Of a DNA stretch of 18,844 nt, positions 1-7,423 are shown piece by piece. Each line of letters starts with the position of its first letter. Position 1 is the first letter of the stretch. Location: NCBI GenBank assembly GCA_945882005.1, contig CAMCWG010000021.1, positions 1 through 18,844 of the forward strand. Direction: 5' to 3'. The notes under the pieces are model-generated. The model searched no databases. It was not told the DNA's origin and saw only the letters and a program-made list of their open reading frames with translations. The position numbers and the translations under genes were made by a program. Source of the stretch: Bordetella parapertussis (lineage in GTDB: Bacteria; Pseudomonadota; Gammaproteobacteria; Burkholderiales; Burkholderiaceae_B).

Positions 1-462
1 AATATGCGCCAACACCAAACCACCTAGCGTACCCACAATGTCTTGATCCAGAAAATTCTCGGTTCTAAGGTAGAACAAATAAATTGCGATGCCTGCGACG
101 ATTCCCGGCATTAACAATGGTGACAACAAAAGCGTGTTCACATATTTTGCGCCATTGAAGCGATATCGAATTAAGCCTAATGCCGCTACAACGCCCATTG
201 AGACCCCAATCAGTGCTGACACAATCGCTAACTGTAGGCTGAACAGGAACCCATTAATAAAAGTTTGATTCTGCCACGCGTTGTGGTACCACGATAACGT
301 GTAACCAGACGGTGGAAAATACAGAATGGAGTCCTTGAAAAAGCTCAACCAAATAACGAAGATCAGCGGACACAACATAATTGCGTACACCACGAACACA
401 AATGTCTGCAAAAACCATTTGCCGAGATGGAGACGCCTAATTGGAACGATGCTTGCAGACAC
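1..462 (-). CDS. ABC transporter permease, PotC-like, partial
   Basis: This is the N-terminal 154 residues of an inner-membrane permease; the rest lies beyond the left edge. After a short basic cytoplasmic start comes a first membrane helix (VFVVYAIMLCPLIFVIWLSFF), a periplasmic stretch with the FPPSGYTLSWYHNAW signature, and then a helix block with RYRFNG and LLLSPLLMPGIVAGIAI. These are typical of the PotC-type permeases of polyamine, putrescine or 2-aminoethylphosphonate importers. The GTG at 462 is chosen because AAGAG lies about 8 nt upstream; GTG at 471 is the alternative, and an in-frame stop lies further upstream. The EAA loop that contacts the ATPase is outside the window. The substrate cannot be told from this fragment. 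The phosphonate genes at the other end make a PhnV-like role possible but unproven. Confidence 0.85.
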   Translation of the reverse strand, partial: MSASIVPIRRLHLGKWFLQTFVFVVYAIMLCPLIFVIWLSFFKDSILYFPPSGYTLSWYHNAWQNQTFINGFLFSLQLAIVSALIGVSMGVVAALGLIRYRFNGAKYVNTLLLSPLLMPGIVAGIAIYLFYLRTENFLDQDIVGTLGGLVLAHI

Positions 463-644
463 TCGATACACTCTTAAAAACGGATTAAGCCGATGCTAGG
501 GGTTAGACACACTTTACATTATTAGCGTTTACCCTGAGCTTAAACCAAATTAAGCACGGCAAGTTGACCCAACCCCGCCCCCGCGATACTTTGTTCGTCT
601 TGCACGATAGCAATCTCCTCAAAAAACTTTCGAGCCTCCAGATT
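463..644. other. divergent intergenic spacer, permease / cbiM
   Basis: This 182-base spacer must hold the starts of two divergent transcripts. On the + strand TTGACC (564-569) could be a -35 element with GATACT (585-590) as a -10, but the 15-nt gap is short and the match is weak. I looked for the conserved cobalamin-riboswitch box (GCCACTG-like) ahead of the CbiM-type gene and did not see it. No terminator or Pho box is evident. Confidence 0.4.
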
Positions 645-1328
645 ATGCATATTGAACCAGGTGTCGTAGACGGCGCAAAAATTCTTCTAAGCGTTGGGAC
701 TGCAAGTGTCGCATGCGCCCTGACGGTCAAAGTAATTATCGACACCCTACGCTCTGATGGCGTATCGGCCCTCGTCACGCGCACACTGATTACTACGTGT
801 CTCGTCTTTCTATCCTTTGAGGTCCTTTGGCATCATCCGGTGGGCGTCTCTGAGGTGCATCTGATTATGGGAAGCACGCTCTTCCTATTATTTGGAGCCG
901 CACCCACCGCGCTTGGGCTCACCTTCGGCTTATTGATTCAAGGCATATTTTTTGCGCCAACGGATCTGCCACAGTTCGGAATGAACTTAACGTCCTTATT
1001 GCTACCACTCTTTGCGGTGAGCCTGCTTGCCCGTCAGATCGTTAAACCCTCCACAGCCTATGTCGATCTGTCTTACCGCCAGACTCTCAAGTTGTCCCTT
1101 GTATTTCAAGGTGGCGTCGTGGCTTGGGTTGCTTTCTGGACACTCTATGGGCAAGGCCTATACGCGACAAATTGGGAAGGTCTTGCGAGTTTCGCCGCGG
1201 CCTATAGCGTCGTCGTCGTAATTGAACCTTTGCTTGATCTCGGTGTATTAGCGATGGCTAGGCACATGAACAGAAAGGATAGACGTCTTCTATTCGCGTT
1301 GCGGCTAACCGCGGCAAGCGCAACCTAA
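645..1328 (+). CDS. CbiM-like energy-coupling factor permease, orphan
   Basis: This is a 227-residue multispanning membrane protein of the CbiM/NikM family, the substrate-capturing component of cobalt or nickel ECF importers. The start at 645 is chosen because it gives the family's N-terminal Met-His-Ile; in NikM/CbiM the N-terminal amine and His2 bind the metal. An open frame continues upstream to a TTG at 564 but would bury this motif. Further support is the HHPVGVSEVHLIMGS segment (residues about 63-77), which matches the conserved His-containing loop, followed by hydrophobic helices. The ribosome site is weak. No CbiQ, CbiN or CbiO partner is next to it; the flanking genes are an unrelated permease and phoR. 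Its stop lies 2 nt from the convergent phoR stop. The metal specificity is unknown. Confidence 0.8.
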   Translation: MHIEPGVVDGAKILLSVGTASVACALTVKVIIDTLRSDGVSALVTRTLITTCLVFLSFEVLWHHPVGVSEVHLIMGSTLFLLFGAAPTALGLTFGLLIQGIFFAPTDLPQFGMNLTSLLLPLFAVSLLARQIVKPSTAYVDLSYRQTLKLSLVFQGGVVAWVAFWTLYGQGLYATNWEGLASFAAAYSVVVVIEPLLDLGVLAMARHMNRKDRRLLFALRLTAASAT

Positions 1329-1330
1329 CC

Positions 1331-2635
1331 TCAGACGTTCGAGGGACTCAGCCGCTCGGGGGCAAAGCGCAACGTAAAGGTGCTGCCCTTCCCAAGCGTG
1401 CTGGTAATTTGTAGTTGGGCGTGATGTCGGGTGGCGATGTGCTTAACGATCGCGAGCCCTAAGCCCGTGCCGCCCGTATCGCGCGAACGACTTCCGTCCA
1501 CACGGTAAAACCGCTCGGTCAAACGCGCCAAGTGGGAAGAATCGATACCGGGCCCGGTATCGGTCACGGCAAACTCACCATAGCCGTCCTTACCTACGAG
1601 CCACTTCACAGAAATGGCACCACCTTCAGGGGTATAGCGAATCGCGTTCGAAATAAGGTTCCCGAATGCTGATTGGAGTTCGCGTTGTTCACCCATCAAC
1701 AGATGAGTGCTGTCGACCGAAAACTCAATGTGATGCTTGCCCTTGGACAAAGCCTCGGCATCTGAGCGTAAAGCGCCCATCTCAGCCACGACATTAAAAG
1801 GCGTTGAGGCTGCGACTTTTGAGTTTGCTTCGAGCTTGGCGAGCGTCAACAAGTCCTCGACTAGATTTTTCATCCGCCGCGACTGCGTCATCATTAAGTC
1901 TAGATATCGTTGTTGTTGATCTGGCGCTAACTCAATCGATTGCATGGTCTCAAGGAATCCGATCATGACTGTTAGCGGAGTCCGAATTTCGTGCGAGACG
2001 TTCGCAACAAAATCTCTGCGCATCGCTTCCGTGCGCTGCAACTCAGTGATGTCTTGTGCTAGCAGCAGAGACTGATCGTCTGCAAAAGGGAACACTTGCA
2101 CAACAATCGTGAGAGCCGCAGTGATGCCCATCCGCTCAATCACGATGGGATTCTCAAAATCCGCTGCGTTCAAGTACCCAACGAAGGCTGGGTGGCGAAC
2201 TAAGTTCGAGATGCACTGTTTAGCATCCCTCCTAAAGTCGAGGCCAAAAAATCTCTCTGCGCTTGAGTTACACCACTCGACCTGATTATGCGCGTCAAGC
2301 ATGATGACACCATTGGGAGATGCCTGAAAACCTTGGATGAAACGATCATGTTGCTGTTCAATCGCGTGAACCCGATCGCGCATCTCGGAGAGCATACGTT
2401 GGCGCTGAGCAAATACCTGACCCCAGGTACCGAAAGCGTTTAACGGAGGACTATCCGTGGTGGACGCGCTCTCCTGTAAGCGATGTAAGTTGTAGTAGGA
2501 GTAGCCTAGCGGGATTGCCAGCGCAAGCCCGCCTAGCGAGTATGCTCCCCATGCGCCAAACCAATATTGCCCTAGAAGCGCGGACGCAAAAGAGACAAGA
2601 ATACTAAGAACAAATCGCCCAGCACATGCCGACAT
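1331..2635 (-). CDS. phoR: phosphate regulon sensor histidine kinase PhoR
   Basis: This membrane sensor kinase phosphorylates PhoB when phosphate is scarce. The 434-residue protein has two N-terminal membrane segments (about residues 5-50), a PAS domain (about 95-200, with ASPNGVIMLD), a HisKA dimerisation domain with FVANVSHEIRTPL (phospho-acceptor His215) and a HATPase domain with N box NLISNAIRYTPEGG, DTGPGI and GGTGLGLAI. PAS plus a short double membrane anchor without a periplasmic sensor domain is the usual PhoR build, in which input comes through PhoU and the Pst transporter. ATG 2635 has GGAG 11 nt upstream; a TTG 3 nt earlier gives better spacing and could be used instead. It lies 27 nt after phoB, in the same operon. 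It ends 2 nt from the convergent cbiM-like gene with no visible terminator. Confidence 0.95.
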   Translation of the reverse strand: MSACAGRFVLSILVSFASALLGQYWFGAWGAYSLGGLALAIPLGYSYYNLHRLQESASTTDSPPLNAFGTWGQVFAQRQRMLSEMRDRVHAIEQQHDRFIQGFQASPNGVIMLDAHNQVEWCNSSAERFFGLDFRRDAKQCISNLVRHPAFVGYLNAADFENPIVIERMGITAALTIVVQVFPFADDQSLLLAQDITELQRTEAMRRDFVANVSHEIRTPLTVMIGFLETMQSIELAPDQQQRYLDLMMTQSRRMKNLVEDLLTLAKLEANSKVAASTPFNVVAEMGALRSDAEALSKGKHHIEFSVDSTHLLMGEQRELQSAFGNLISNAIRYTPEGGAISVKWLVGKDGYGEFAVTDTGPGIDSSHLARLTERFYRVDGSRSRDTGGTGLGLAIVKHIATRHHAQLQITSTLGKGSTFTLRFAPERLSPSNV

Positions 2636-2662
2636 CAATTAAAAAGCTCCGAGCGACTGTGG

Positions 2663-3397
2663 CTAAGACCTATCGCCGTCAGTAACGGGACTTGGCGTTC
2701 TCGTTGCACGATAACCGACTCCACGAACAGTTTCAATGTAGGCATCGCACTTCGCGACCGCCAGTGCCACTCTCAGTCTACGAATGTGCACATCTACCGT
2801 ACGCTCTTCGATAAACACCTCATTGCCCCAAACCTGATCTAGCAATTGGGCGCGGGAATGCACGCGCTCGGGCGCGCTCATCAAGAACTGCAACAAACGA
2901 AACTCAGTCGGGCCCACTACGATTTCGCGCCGGGTCGAGTTCGGCCACTCTGCCGTCACACGATGCGTCACGGGGTCAAGACGCATCGCGCCAAGTACCA
3001 TCAACTCGTCTTGTGACGGTGCACGACTGTGGCGTCGCAAGAGGGCTTTGACGCGCGCCATGAGCTCTTTTGTAGAGAAGGGCTTGGTCATGTAGTCGTC
3101 CGCGCCCGAGTCTAACCCTAAAACTTTATCCGCCTCTTCGCTTTTTGCTGTGAGCATCAAAATCGGAACCATCGCCGCTTTTTCATTGGCGCGCAGCTCT
3201 TTAGCAAACTGCACACCCGATTTCCCCGGCAGCATCCAATCGAGAATGATGAGATCAGGCATCGTCTGACGCATCAAATGCGTCGCTTCGTCGGCCTGAA
3301 ATGCGCGATCAACAACGTAATCGCCGTGGAGCAAGTTGATCGCAATCAGTTCGGATATCGAGGGTTCGTCTTCAACAATCAGAATTCGTTGGCTCAT
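2663..3397 (-). CDS. phoB: phosphate regulon response regulator PhoB
   Basis: This OmpR-type transcription factor binds Pho boxes (11-bp direct repeats) and switches on phosphate-starvation genes. The 244 residues comprise a receiver domain (about 1-122) with the acidic pair Glu9/Asp10, phospho-acceptor Asp53 in ILDWMLPG, Thr83 and Lys105 in MTKPF. A C-terminal winged helix (about 135-232) follows, with GPTEFRLLQFL, VWG and the recognition helix region RTVDVHIRRLR, ending in ETVRGVGYR. AAGGA sits just upstream of the ATG. The gene begins 10 nt after the phoU stop, which indicates cotranscription. The C-terminal tail is about 10 residues longer than in E. coli PhoB. Its likely targets in this window are the Pho-box-like sites before phoX, olsB, the glycosyltransferase and possibly phnC. 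Confidence 0.96.
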   Translation of the reverse strand: MSQRILIVEDEPSISELIAINLLHGDYVVDRAFQADEATHLMRQTMPDLIILDWMLPGKSGVQFAKELRANEKAAMVPILMLTAKSEEADKVLGLDSGADDYMTKPFSTKELMARVKALLRRHSRAPSQDELMVLGAMRLDPVTHRVTAEWPNSTRREIVVGPTEFRLLQFLMSAPERVHSRAQLLDQVWGNEVFIEERTVDVHIRRLRVALAVAKCDAYIETVRGVGYRATRTPSPVTDGDRS

Positions 3398-3407
3398 GAA
3401 CCAATCC

Positions 3408-4112
3408 TTATTCCGTTGCGCGCTGCATTAAGGTGCTCTTTGGGCTGTGTCGCAGATCGTCACCACCTACGACATACATAATGAACTCTGCGATATTTTT
3501 GGCGTGATCACCAATACGCTCAATCGACTTCGCGATAGTAAGCACATCCAAGCCGGTCGCGATCGTTTGCGGATCCTCAGCCAGATAGGATGTCAACTTA
3601 CGCACGAAGGCGCGAAACTCATCATCAATATGCTGATCCTCGAGAACGATAGCAGCCGCTGCTGCAGCATCCTGCCGCGCAAAAGCGTCCAAGCTCTGGC
3701 GCAGCTGCGCGACTGCCATTTGTCCAGAAATGATAATTTCTGAAACGTTGATATTGTGTTCGACGCCATTACGGATGATGCGTCGCGTGCGCTTGGCGAT
3801 TTTCTCTGCCTCGTCGCCAGCCCGTTCTAGGTTGGTGGTCGCTTTCGAAACGGCCATAACCAGTCTAAGGTCTCTAGCGGTCGGCTGTCGCTTAGCGATG
3901 ATCTCGGTACAAGCCGAGTCGATTTCGATCTCTTTTGTATTGATCAACTTTTCGCGATCAATCACAGCTTCGCAACCGGCAAGATCCATGTTGGCAAAAG
4001 CAGCCATAGCATCTTGTGTTTGCGACTCAACAAGGCCACCCATCTCGAGCAAGCTGCTGCACAGTGCATTCAGTTCCATATCGAACTGAGAGGAGATGTG
4101 TTTATCAGGCAT
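3408..4112 (-). CDS. phoU: phosphate signalling regulator PhoU
   Basis: This cytoplasmic protein links the Pst phosphate transporter to PhoR and holds the Pho response off when phosphate is plentiful. The 234 residues form two copies of the PhoU three-helix bundle. Repeat 1 contains KHISSQFDMELN, the metal-binding E/D motif in TNLERAGDEAEKIAKR and the preceding RQPTARDLRLVMA. Repeat 2 contains the matching AKSIERIGDHAKNIAEF near the C terminus. The start at 4112 (MPDKHISSQF) aligns with known PhoU N termini and has GGA at a fair distance. An in-frame ATG at 4130 would add six residues. It is the first gene of the phoU-phoB-phoR run. No pstSCAB genes are in the window although phoU usually follows them, so they must lie elsewhere. 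Confidence 0.94.
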   Translation of the reverse strand: MPDKHISSQFDMELNALCSSLLEMGGLVESQTQDAMAAFANMDLAGCEAVIDREKLINTKEIEIDSACTEIIAKRQPTARDLRLVMAVSKATTNLERAGDEAEKIAKRTRRIIRNGVEHNINVSEIIISGQMAVAQLRQSLDAFARQDAAAAAAIVLEDQHIDDEFRAFVRKLTSYLAEDPQTIATGLDVLTIAKSIERIGDHAKNIAEFIMYVVGGDDLRHSPKSTLMQRATE

Positions 4113-4146
4113 ATCGATTCCAATGGGCATTTGAAGCCCGTAATCT

Positions 4147-4178
4147 AAAAAACGTAGCGTCTTTATCTAGACGCTACC
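4147..4178 (-). terminator. intrinsic terminator after phoX, or leader hairpin of phoU
   Basis: A perfect 9-bp stem pairs GTAGCGTCT (4154-4162) with AGACGCTAC (4169-4177) across a 6-nt loop. On the minus strand it is followed by G and six T residues (4152-4147), which is the classic Rho-independent form. It lies 53 nt past the phoX stop and about 35 nt before the phoU start. A poor promoter-like pair on the minus strand (TTGACC 4213-4208, TATTCT 4192-4187, 15-nt gap) sits upstream of the hairpin. If it is real, the hairpin would instead head the phoU transcript. Confidence 0.75.
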
Positions 4179-4230
4179 TTAACGACAGAATATTTCATTT
4201 TGATTACGGTCAAAATCGACCCGCATCAAC

Positions 4231-6465
4231 TTACAAACCGATTAAACCACCATCCTCCCTGGTAATAACAATGGTAGCGGACCTTGGGCGCCCTGGCTTT
4301 CCGTAGCCCGCATTGCCAGGCCAGCTGCTTTCCAGTTTAAACGCCTCAGAATCGGCTAGAGCAGGTGTTTTCTCACCGGGGTGCTGGATATTCACAAATA
4401 AAGTCTTCCCATCGGGCGTTTCAGTCACGCCGGTCACCTCGGCCCCCTTCGGCGCGACCAAAAACCGCTTTAGGCGCCCCTCACCAAGCGTCGCGCCGAT
4501 AAAGGTCTCCTGAGTCCCCGCTTGCTCAATCCCAGCAATCGTGAGCTTATTTTCGACCATGCGCTTGCCACCGTCCCCTACTTTGCCTGGAATCGCCGCC
4601 AGCATCATGCAATTTGTTTCGTCGGTCATCGCACCGTCGTCGGTCTGGATCCAGCAAATACCCGTCGCCTTGCTGAACCACAAGCCATCGGGCGACGAAA
4701 AGGCGTTCGCCGCGGTCAAGCCCGAGATGTTTGCAGCTCCAGCATCATCCTCTGCGCCGAACAAAAAGATATCCCAGGCGAATTTGGCTGCCGTTGAGAG
4801 CCCGCTTTCTTCACGAAAGCGAATAATGTGCCCATTGGGGTTGCCCATCCCTTTGCGACCGTCGACATCCGCGTAGCTGCGTGGATTCGCAGCATTGACT
4901 TTTGCAGGCGTACGGCTTGCTACGTTGTTATTGGTCAACGCAAAATAAATTTCACCATTTGCTTGATTAACAGCGCCCCATTCTGGCCGATCCATCGGGG
5001 TTGCGCCAACCGCATCCGCGGCTAAACGCGCATTCACCCAGACATCCGCTTGATTAGCAAAGCGGTACCTCGAAAAGTTAGCGATTGCTGGCTGGGTAAA
5101 AGAAAGCTCAAGCCACTGTCCTGTACCGTCTGCATCAAAACGCGCAACATATAAAGCGCCTTCGTTTAGGTACTTATCACCAGCGGCCAAGCCGCCACCG
5201 ACGTCTTTGGGATCCCAGAGCGCTTTGCTGACAAACTTGTAGATGTATTCGTTAACAGAGTCGCAACCCATGTAAAACGCCAATGGCTTTCCTTCAGTCG
5301 GCATTCCACATACGGCGGCCTCATGCGCAAACCTTCCCATGGAGACACGCTTGACAGGCGTCGCCGATGGGCTGAGCGGATCAATTTCAACGTTAAAGCC
5401 AAAGGTATACGCTTCGTTACGGAAGTCAGCTGTCGGCTCGGAACCCAAGACTGCAAGGTTCCAGCGAGCGAAACGTGTGTCAGTGCCCGAAACCGTATGC
5501 CAGCCTTGGCTAAAGGCCTTGGTCGCTTTTGGATCTAGAGGCGCGGAGGCGACGCCATAACGCTTGAGCGAAGCAACGTGATTCGCATCACCAGGATTCG
5601 TTCCGGGCGCAATTTGAAAATAGCGTGCCCAATTTTCCTCACAAGCGAGGTACGTACCCCAGGGGGTCTTGCCATGCCCGCAGTTATTAAGCGTGCCACG
5701 TGAAGTTGAGCCTGAGGGATCGAAGGCCGTCCGCATCATTTTTTGAATATCCGTCAAATGCTCACGCGCGCCCCCAATCCTCATCGGTGTCTGGGCGGTA
5801 ATGCGACGATTCAGCTTGGAGTCTACCTTGTAAGAGAAGCCCTTGTCGGTCTGTTGTAGCTCGACGATTGAAACGCCATGTAGATTAATTTCCTTCAGGA
5901 CCTCAAGCTCTGGACGTGCGCCTAAATCCCACTTACCAAACTGATCAAATTTTTTACGCGACTGTCCGTTTGACGTCTGTCCGGTTGGATGCAAAAAGTG
6001 TGAGTCGGCAGAGCTTTCATGGTTTACACATAGCACCGCCTTGGAAGTAGCAGTTGGCGTATAGCGACCAGCCTCATCGATGTAATAGATATCCATCCCG
6101 TCGTGGTGGTCACCAATCCGATGCGCCCAGTCGTCCTTCTCTGACCCGTTATTCGAGTACGCAGGTACCGTCGTGTCGATTGGATCGCCTGAGGCATGCA
6201 AGATGGTAAACCGATAGCCTGGGGGAAGGCTCACTTGGTCAAGCAGACTTTTGCCCACCGAGGGAAAAGACAGTGCGGTCGGCAAGGCTTGCGAAGTGGC
6301 TCTGGAAGGCTGAGCCAGCACTGGAAGCGCCGCAAGAGTAGCCAAGCCAAATCCACCCTTGATGATATTTCTACGTCCACGACTTTCAATCGCAAGGGAT
6401 AACACCTCTTGAAAACAAGTATTTCCAGAGAAATTGACTTTCTGATCATCTGAATCACGTGACAT
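4231..6465 (-). CDS. phoX: PhoX-type alkaline phosphatase (DUF839), Tat-exported
   Basis: This secreted monomeric phosphatase releases phosphate from organic esters; known PhoX enzymes use iron and calcium. From the ATG at 6465 (AAGGA 7 nt upstream) it is 744 residues. The reading frame stays open to 6543, but that would run through the Pho-box-like site, so the shorter start is preferred. Residues 30-50 form a twin-arginine signal (RGRRNIIKGGFGLATLAALP) after an unusually long 28-residue leader. Metal-site candidates are DHHDGMD (119-125), LCVNHES with Cys146, and the family signature NNCGHGKTPWGTYLACEENW (260-279). The reported iron-binding cysteine of PhoX should be the CVNHE one, from memory. 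The gene stands alone behind its own Pho-box-like site and is followed by a hairpin terminator. Expression under phosphate starvation is inferred. Confidence 0.92.
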   Translation of the reverse strand: MSRDSDDQKVNFSGNTCFQEVLSLAIESRGRRNIIKGGFGLATLAALPVLAQPSRATSQALPTALSFPSVGKSLLDQVSLPPGYRFTILHASGDPIDTTVPAYSNNGSEKDDWAHRIGDHHDGMDIYYIDEAGRYTPTATSKAVLCVNHESSADSHFLHPTGQTSNGQSRKKFDQFGKWDLGARPELEVLKEINLHGVSIVELQQTDKGFSYKVDSKLNRRITAQTPMRIGGAREHLTDIQKMMRTAFDPSGSTSRGTLNNCGHGKTPWGTYLACEENWARYFQIAPGTNPGDANHVASLKRYGVASAPLDPKATKAFSQGWHTVSGTDTRFARWNLAVLGSEPTADFRNEAYTFGFNVEIDPLSPSATPVKRVSMGRFAHEAAVCGMPTEGKPLAFYMGCDSVNEYIYKFVSKALWDPKDVGGGLAAGDKYLNEGALYVARFDADGTGQWLELSFTQPAIANFSRYRFANQADVWVNARLAADAVGATPMDRPEWGAVNQANGEIYFALTNNNVASRTPAKVNAANPRSYADVDGRKGMGNPNGHIIRFREESGLSTAAKFAWDIFLFGAEDDAGAANISGLTAANAFSSPDGLWFSKATGICWIQTDDGAMTDETNCMMLAAIPGKVGDGGKRMVENKLTIAGIEQAGTQETFIGATLGEGRLKRFLVAPKGAEVTGVTETPDGKTLFVNIQHPGEKTPALADSEAFKLESSWPGNAGYGKPGRPRSATIVITREDGGLIGL

Positions 6466-6506
6466 GGCAGCATCCTTTTGAAAAAAAAATATTGCAACAA
6501 AATCAT

Positions 6507-6524
6507 GTGACGAGGGCATGACAA
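6507..6524 (-). promoter_or_regulatory. Pho-box-like site for phoX
   Basis: On the minus strand the bases TTGTCAT-GCCC-TCGTCAC form two 7-mers 11 bp apart, matching the E. coli consensus (CTGTCAT, 4-nt spacer, CTGTCAY) at 11 of 14 positions. The site is 41 nt upstream of the phoX ATG and oriented towards it. A weak -10 (AATATT, 6493-6488) follows about 13 nt later. Confidence 0.7.
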
Positions 6525-6558
6525 AAAAATATAAAAGTTCCACTAAAAAATCACAAAT

Positions 6559-6576
6559 CTTTCATTAAATCGTCAC
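6559..6576 (+). promoter_or_regulatory. Pho-box-like site for olsB
   Basis: CTTTCAT-TAAA-TCGTCAC matches the Pho-box consensus at 11 of 14 positions and points to olsB. A further TCAC lies in phase 11 bp upstream (6551-6554). CATACT (6587-6592) sits 10 nt downstream, as expected for the -10 of a PhoB-dependent promoter, leaving a leader of about 30 nt. Confidence 0.7.
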
Positions 6577-6629
6577 TTTTTTGAAACATACTCTTCTCAC
6601 AATACCGGGCATCACAGGAGACTGAAGCG

Positions 6630-7409
6630 ATGCTTGAACTTGTACGAAGCGACTCAAGTTTTATCAATCCTCCCAGCCCAACGACCACTCGAAGCGGCTT
6701 AGTGGTCGGGCTAGCTCAAACCACACAAGAGCTAGATCTCATTCAGCGACTGCGCTACGAAACCTTCAAGAGTGAATATGGCGCAGCCTTCCATTCAAAT
6801 GCCCCCGGCGTAGACAGCGACGCCTTCGATCGCTGGTGCGACCATTTGATGGTGCAAGACCTCGACACGGACGAAATCGTCGGAACATATCGCGTACTCA
6901 CCCCAGAAAATGCAAGACGCGCAGGCGGTTACTACTCAGAATCCGAATTCGATCTGTCTGGACTGGGGGACATTCGCGCGCAACTTGTCGAGTTCGGAAG
7001 AGCATGCATCCACGAGTCCTATCGCCAAGGGGGTGCATTGATGATGCTTTGGTCAGGGCTGGCCGAAATACTAAAACGCGGCAACCACCAACACGTTTTT
7101 GGATGTGCAAGCGTCAGCCTGCGCGACGATGGCGTCACTGCAGCAAAAGTCTGGCGCGATGTGCGCGAAGCAGTCATGCAACCGAGTGCAATCCGCGTGA
7201 CCCCGCATAATCGCTACCCAGTTGAACAACTGGACAGCGCTTTACCAGCAAAAGCACCAGCACTCTTAACAGGCTATCAAAAACTGGGCGCACAAATTTG
7301 CGGCGCGCCCGCCTGGGATCCGGACTTCAACACCGCGGACTTCCCCATGCTTCTGTCTGTAGACAACATGGGGGCTCGTTACCGGCGCCACTTTGGTTTT
7401 GACCTCTAA
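6630..7409 (+). CDS. olsB: ornithine-acyl carrier N-acyltransferase OlsB
   Basis: OlsB transfers a 3-hydroxyacyl chain from acyl carrier protein to the alpha-amine of ornithine, giving lyso-ornithine lipid, the first step to a phosphorus-free membrane lipid. The 259-residue protein has the GNAT_5 fold seen in OlsB: RLRYETFKSEYGA (about 41-53), EIVGTYRVLTPENARRAGGYYSESEFDLSGL-type strand region (split here as VGTYRVL and YYSESEFDLS), LVEFGRACIHESYRQGG, and the C-terminal YQKLGAQICGAPAWDPDFNT. AGGAG lies 9 nt before the ATG. A Pho-box-like site precedes it, so induction by phosphate starvation is expected. No OlsA O-acyltransferase is adjacent, although olsB is often found with olsA. Its stop is 14 nt from the convergent lplT stop, without a terminator. 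Confidence 0.88.
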   Translation: MLELVRSDSSFINPPSPTTTRSGLVVGLAQTTQELDLIQRLRYETFKSEYGAAFHSNAPGVDSDAFDRWCDHLMVQDLDTDEIVGTYRVLTPENARRAGGYYSESEFDLSGLGDIRAQLVEFGRACIHESYRQGGALMMLWSGLAEILKRGNHQHVFGCASVSLRDDGVTAAKVWRDVREAVMQPSAIRVTPHNRYPVEQLDSALPAKAPALLTGYQKLGAQICGAPAWDPDFNTADFPMLLSVDNMGARYRRHFGFDL

Positions 7410-7423
7410 CGGCTCAGCCTGAC

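Noticed and set aside
463..644. Cobalamin riboswitch ahead of the CbiM-like gene
   Set aside because: The conserved box was not found and the spacer is short for that aptamer; a covariance-model scan would settle it.
4181..4191. CTGTCGT half-site on the minus strand upstream of phoU
   Set aside because: Only one half matches; the neighbouring 7-mers in 11-bp phase match at 2 or fewer positions, so I do not call a Pho box.
6466..6543. A longer N terminus for PhoX beginning at 6543
   Set aside because: It would translate through the Pho-box-like site and a poly-A stretch; ATG 6465 has a good ribosome site and a twin-arginine signal at a sensible distance.
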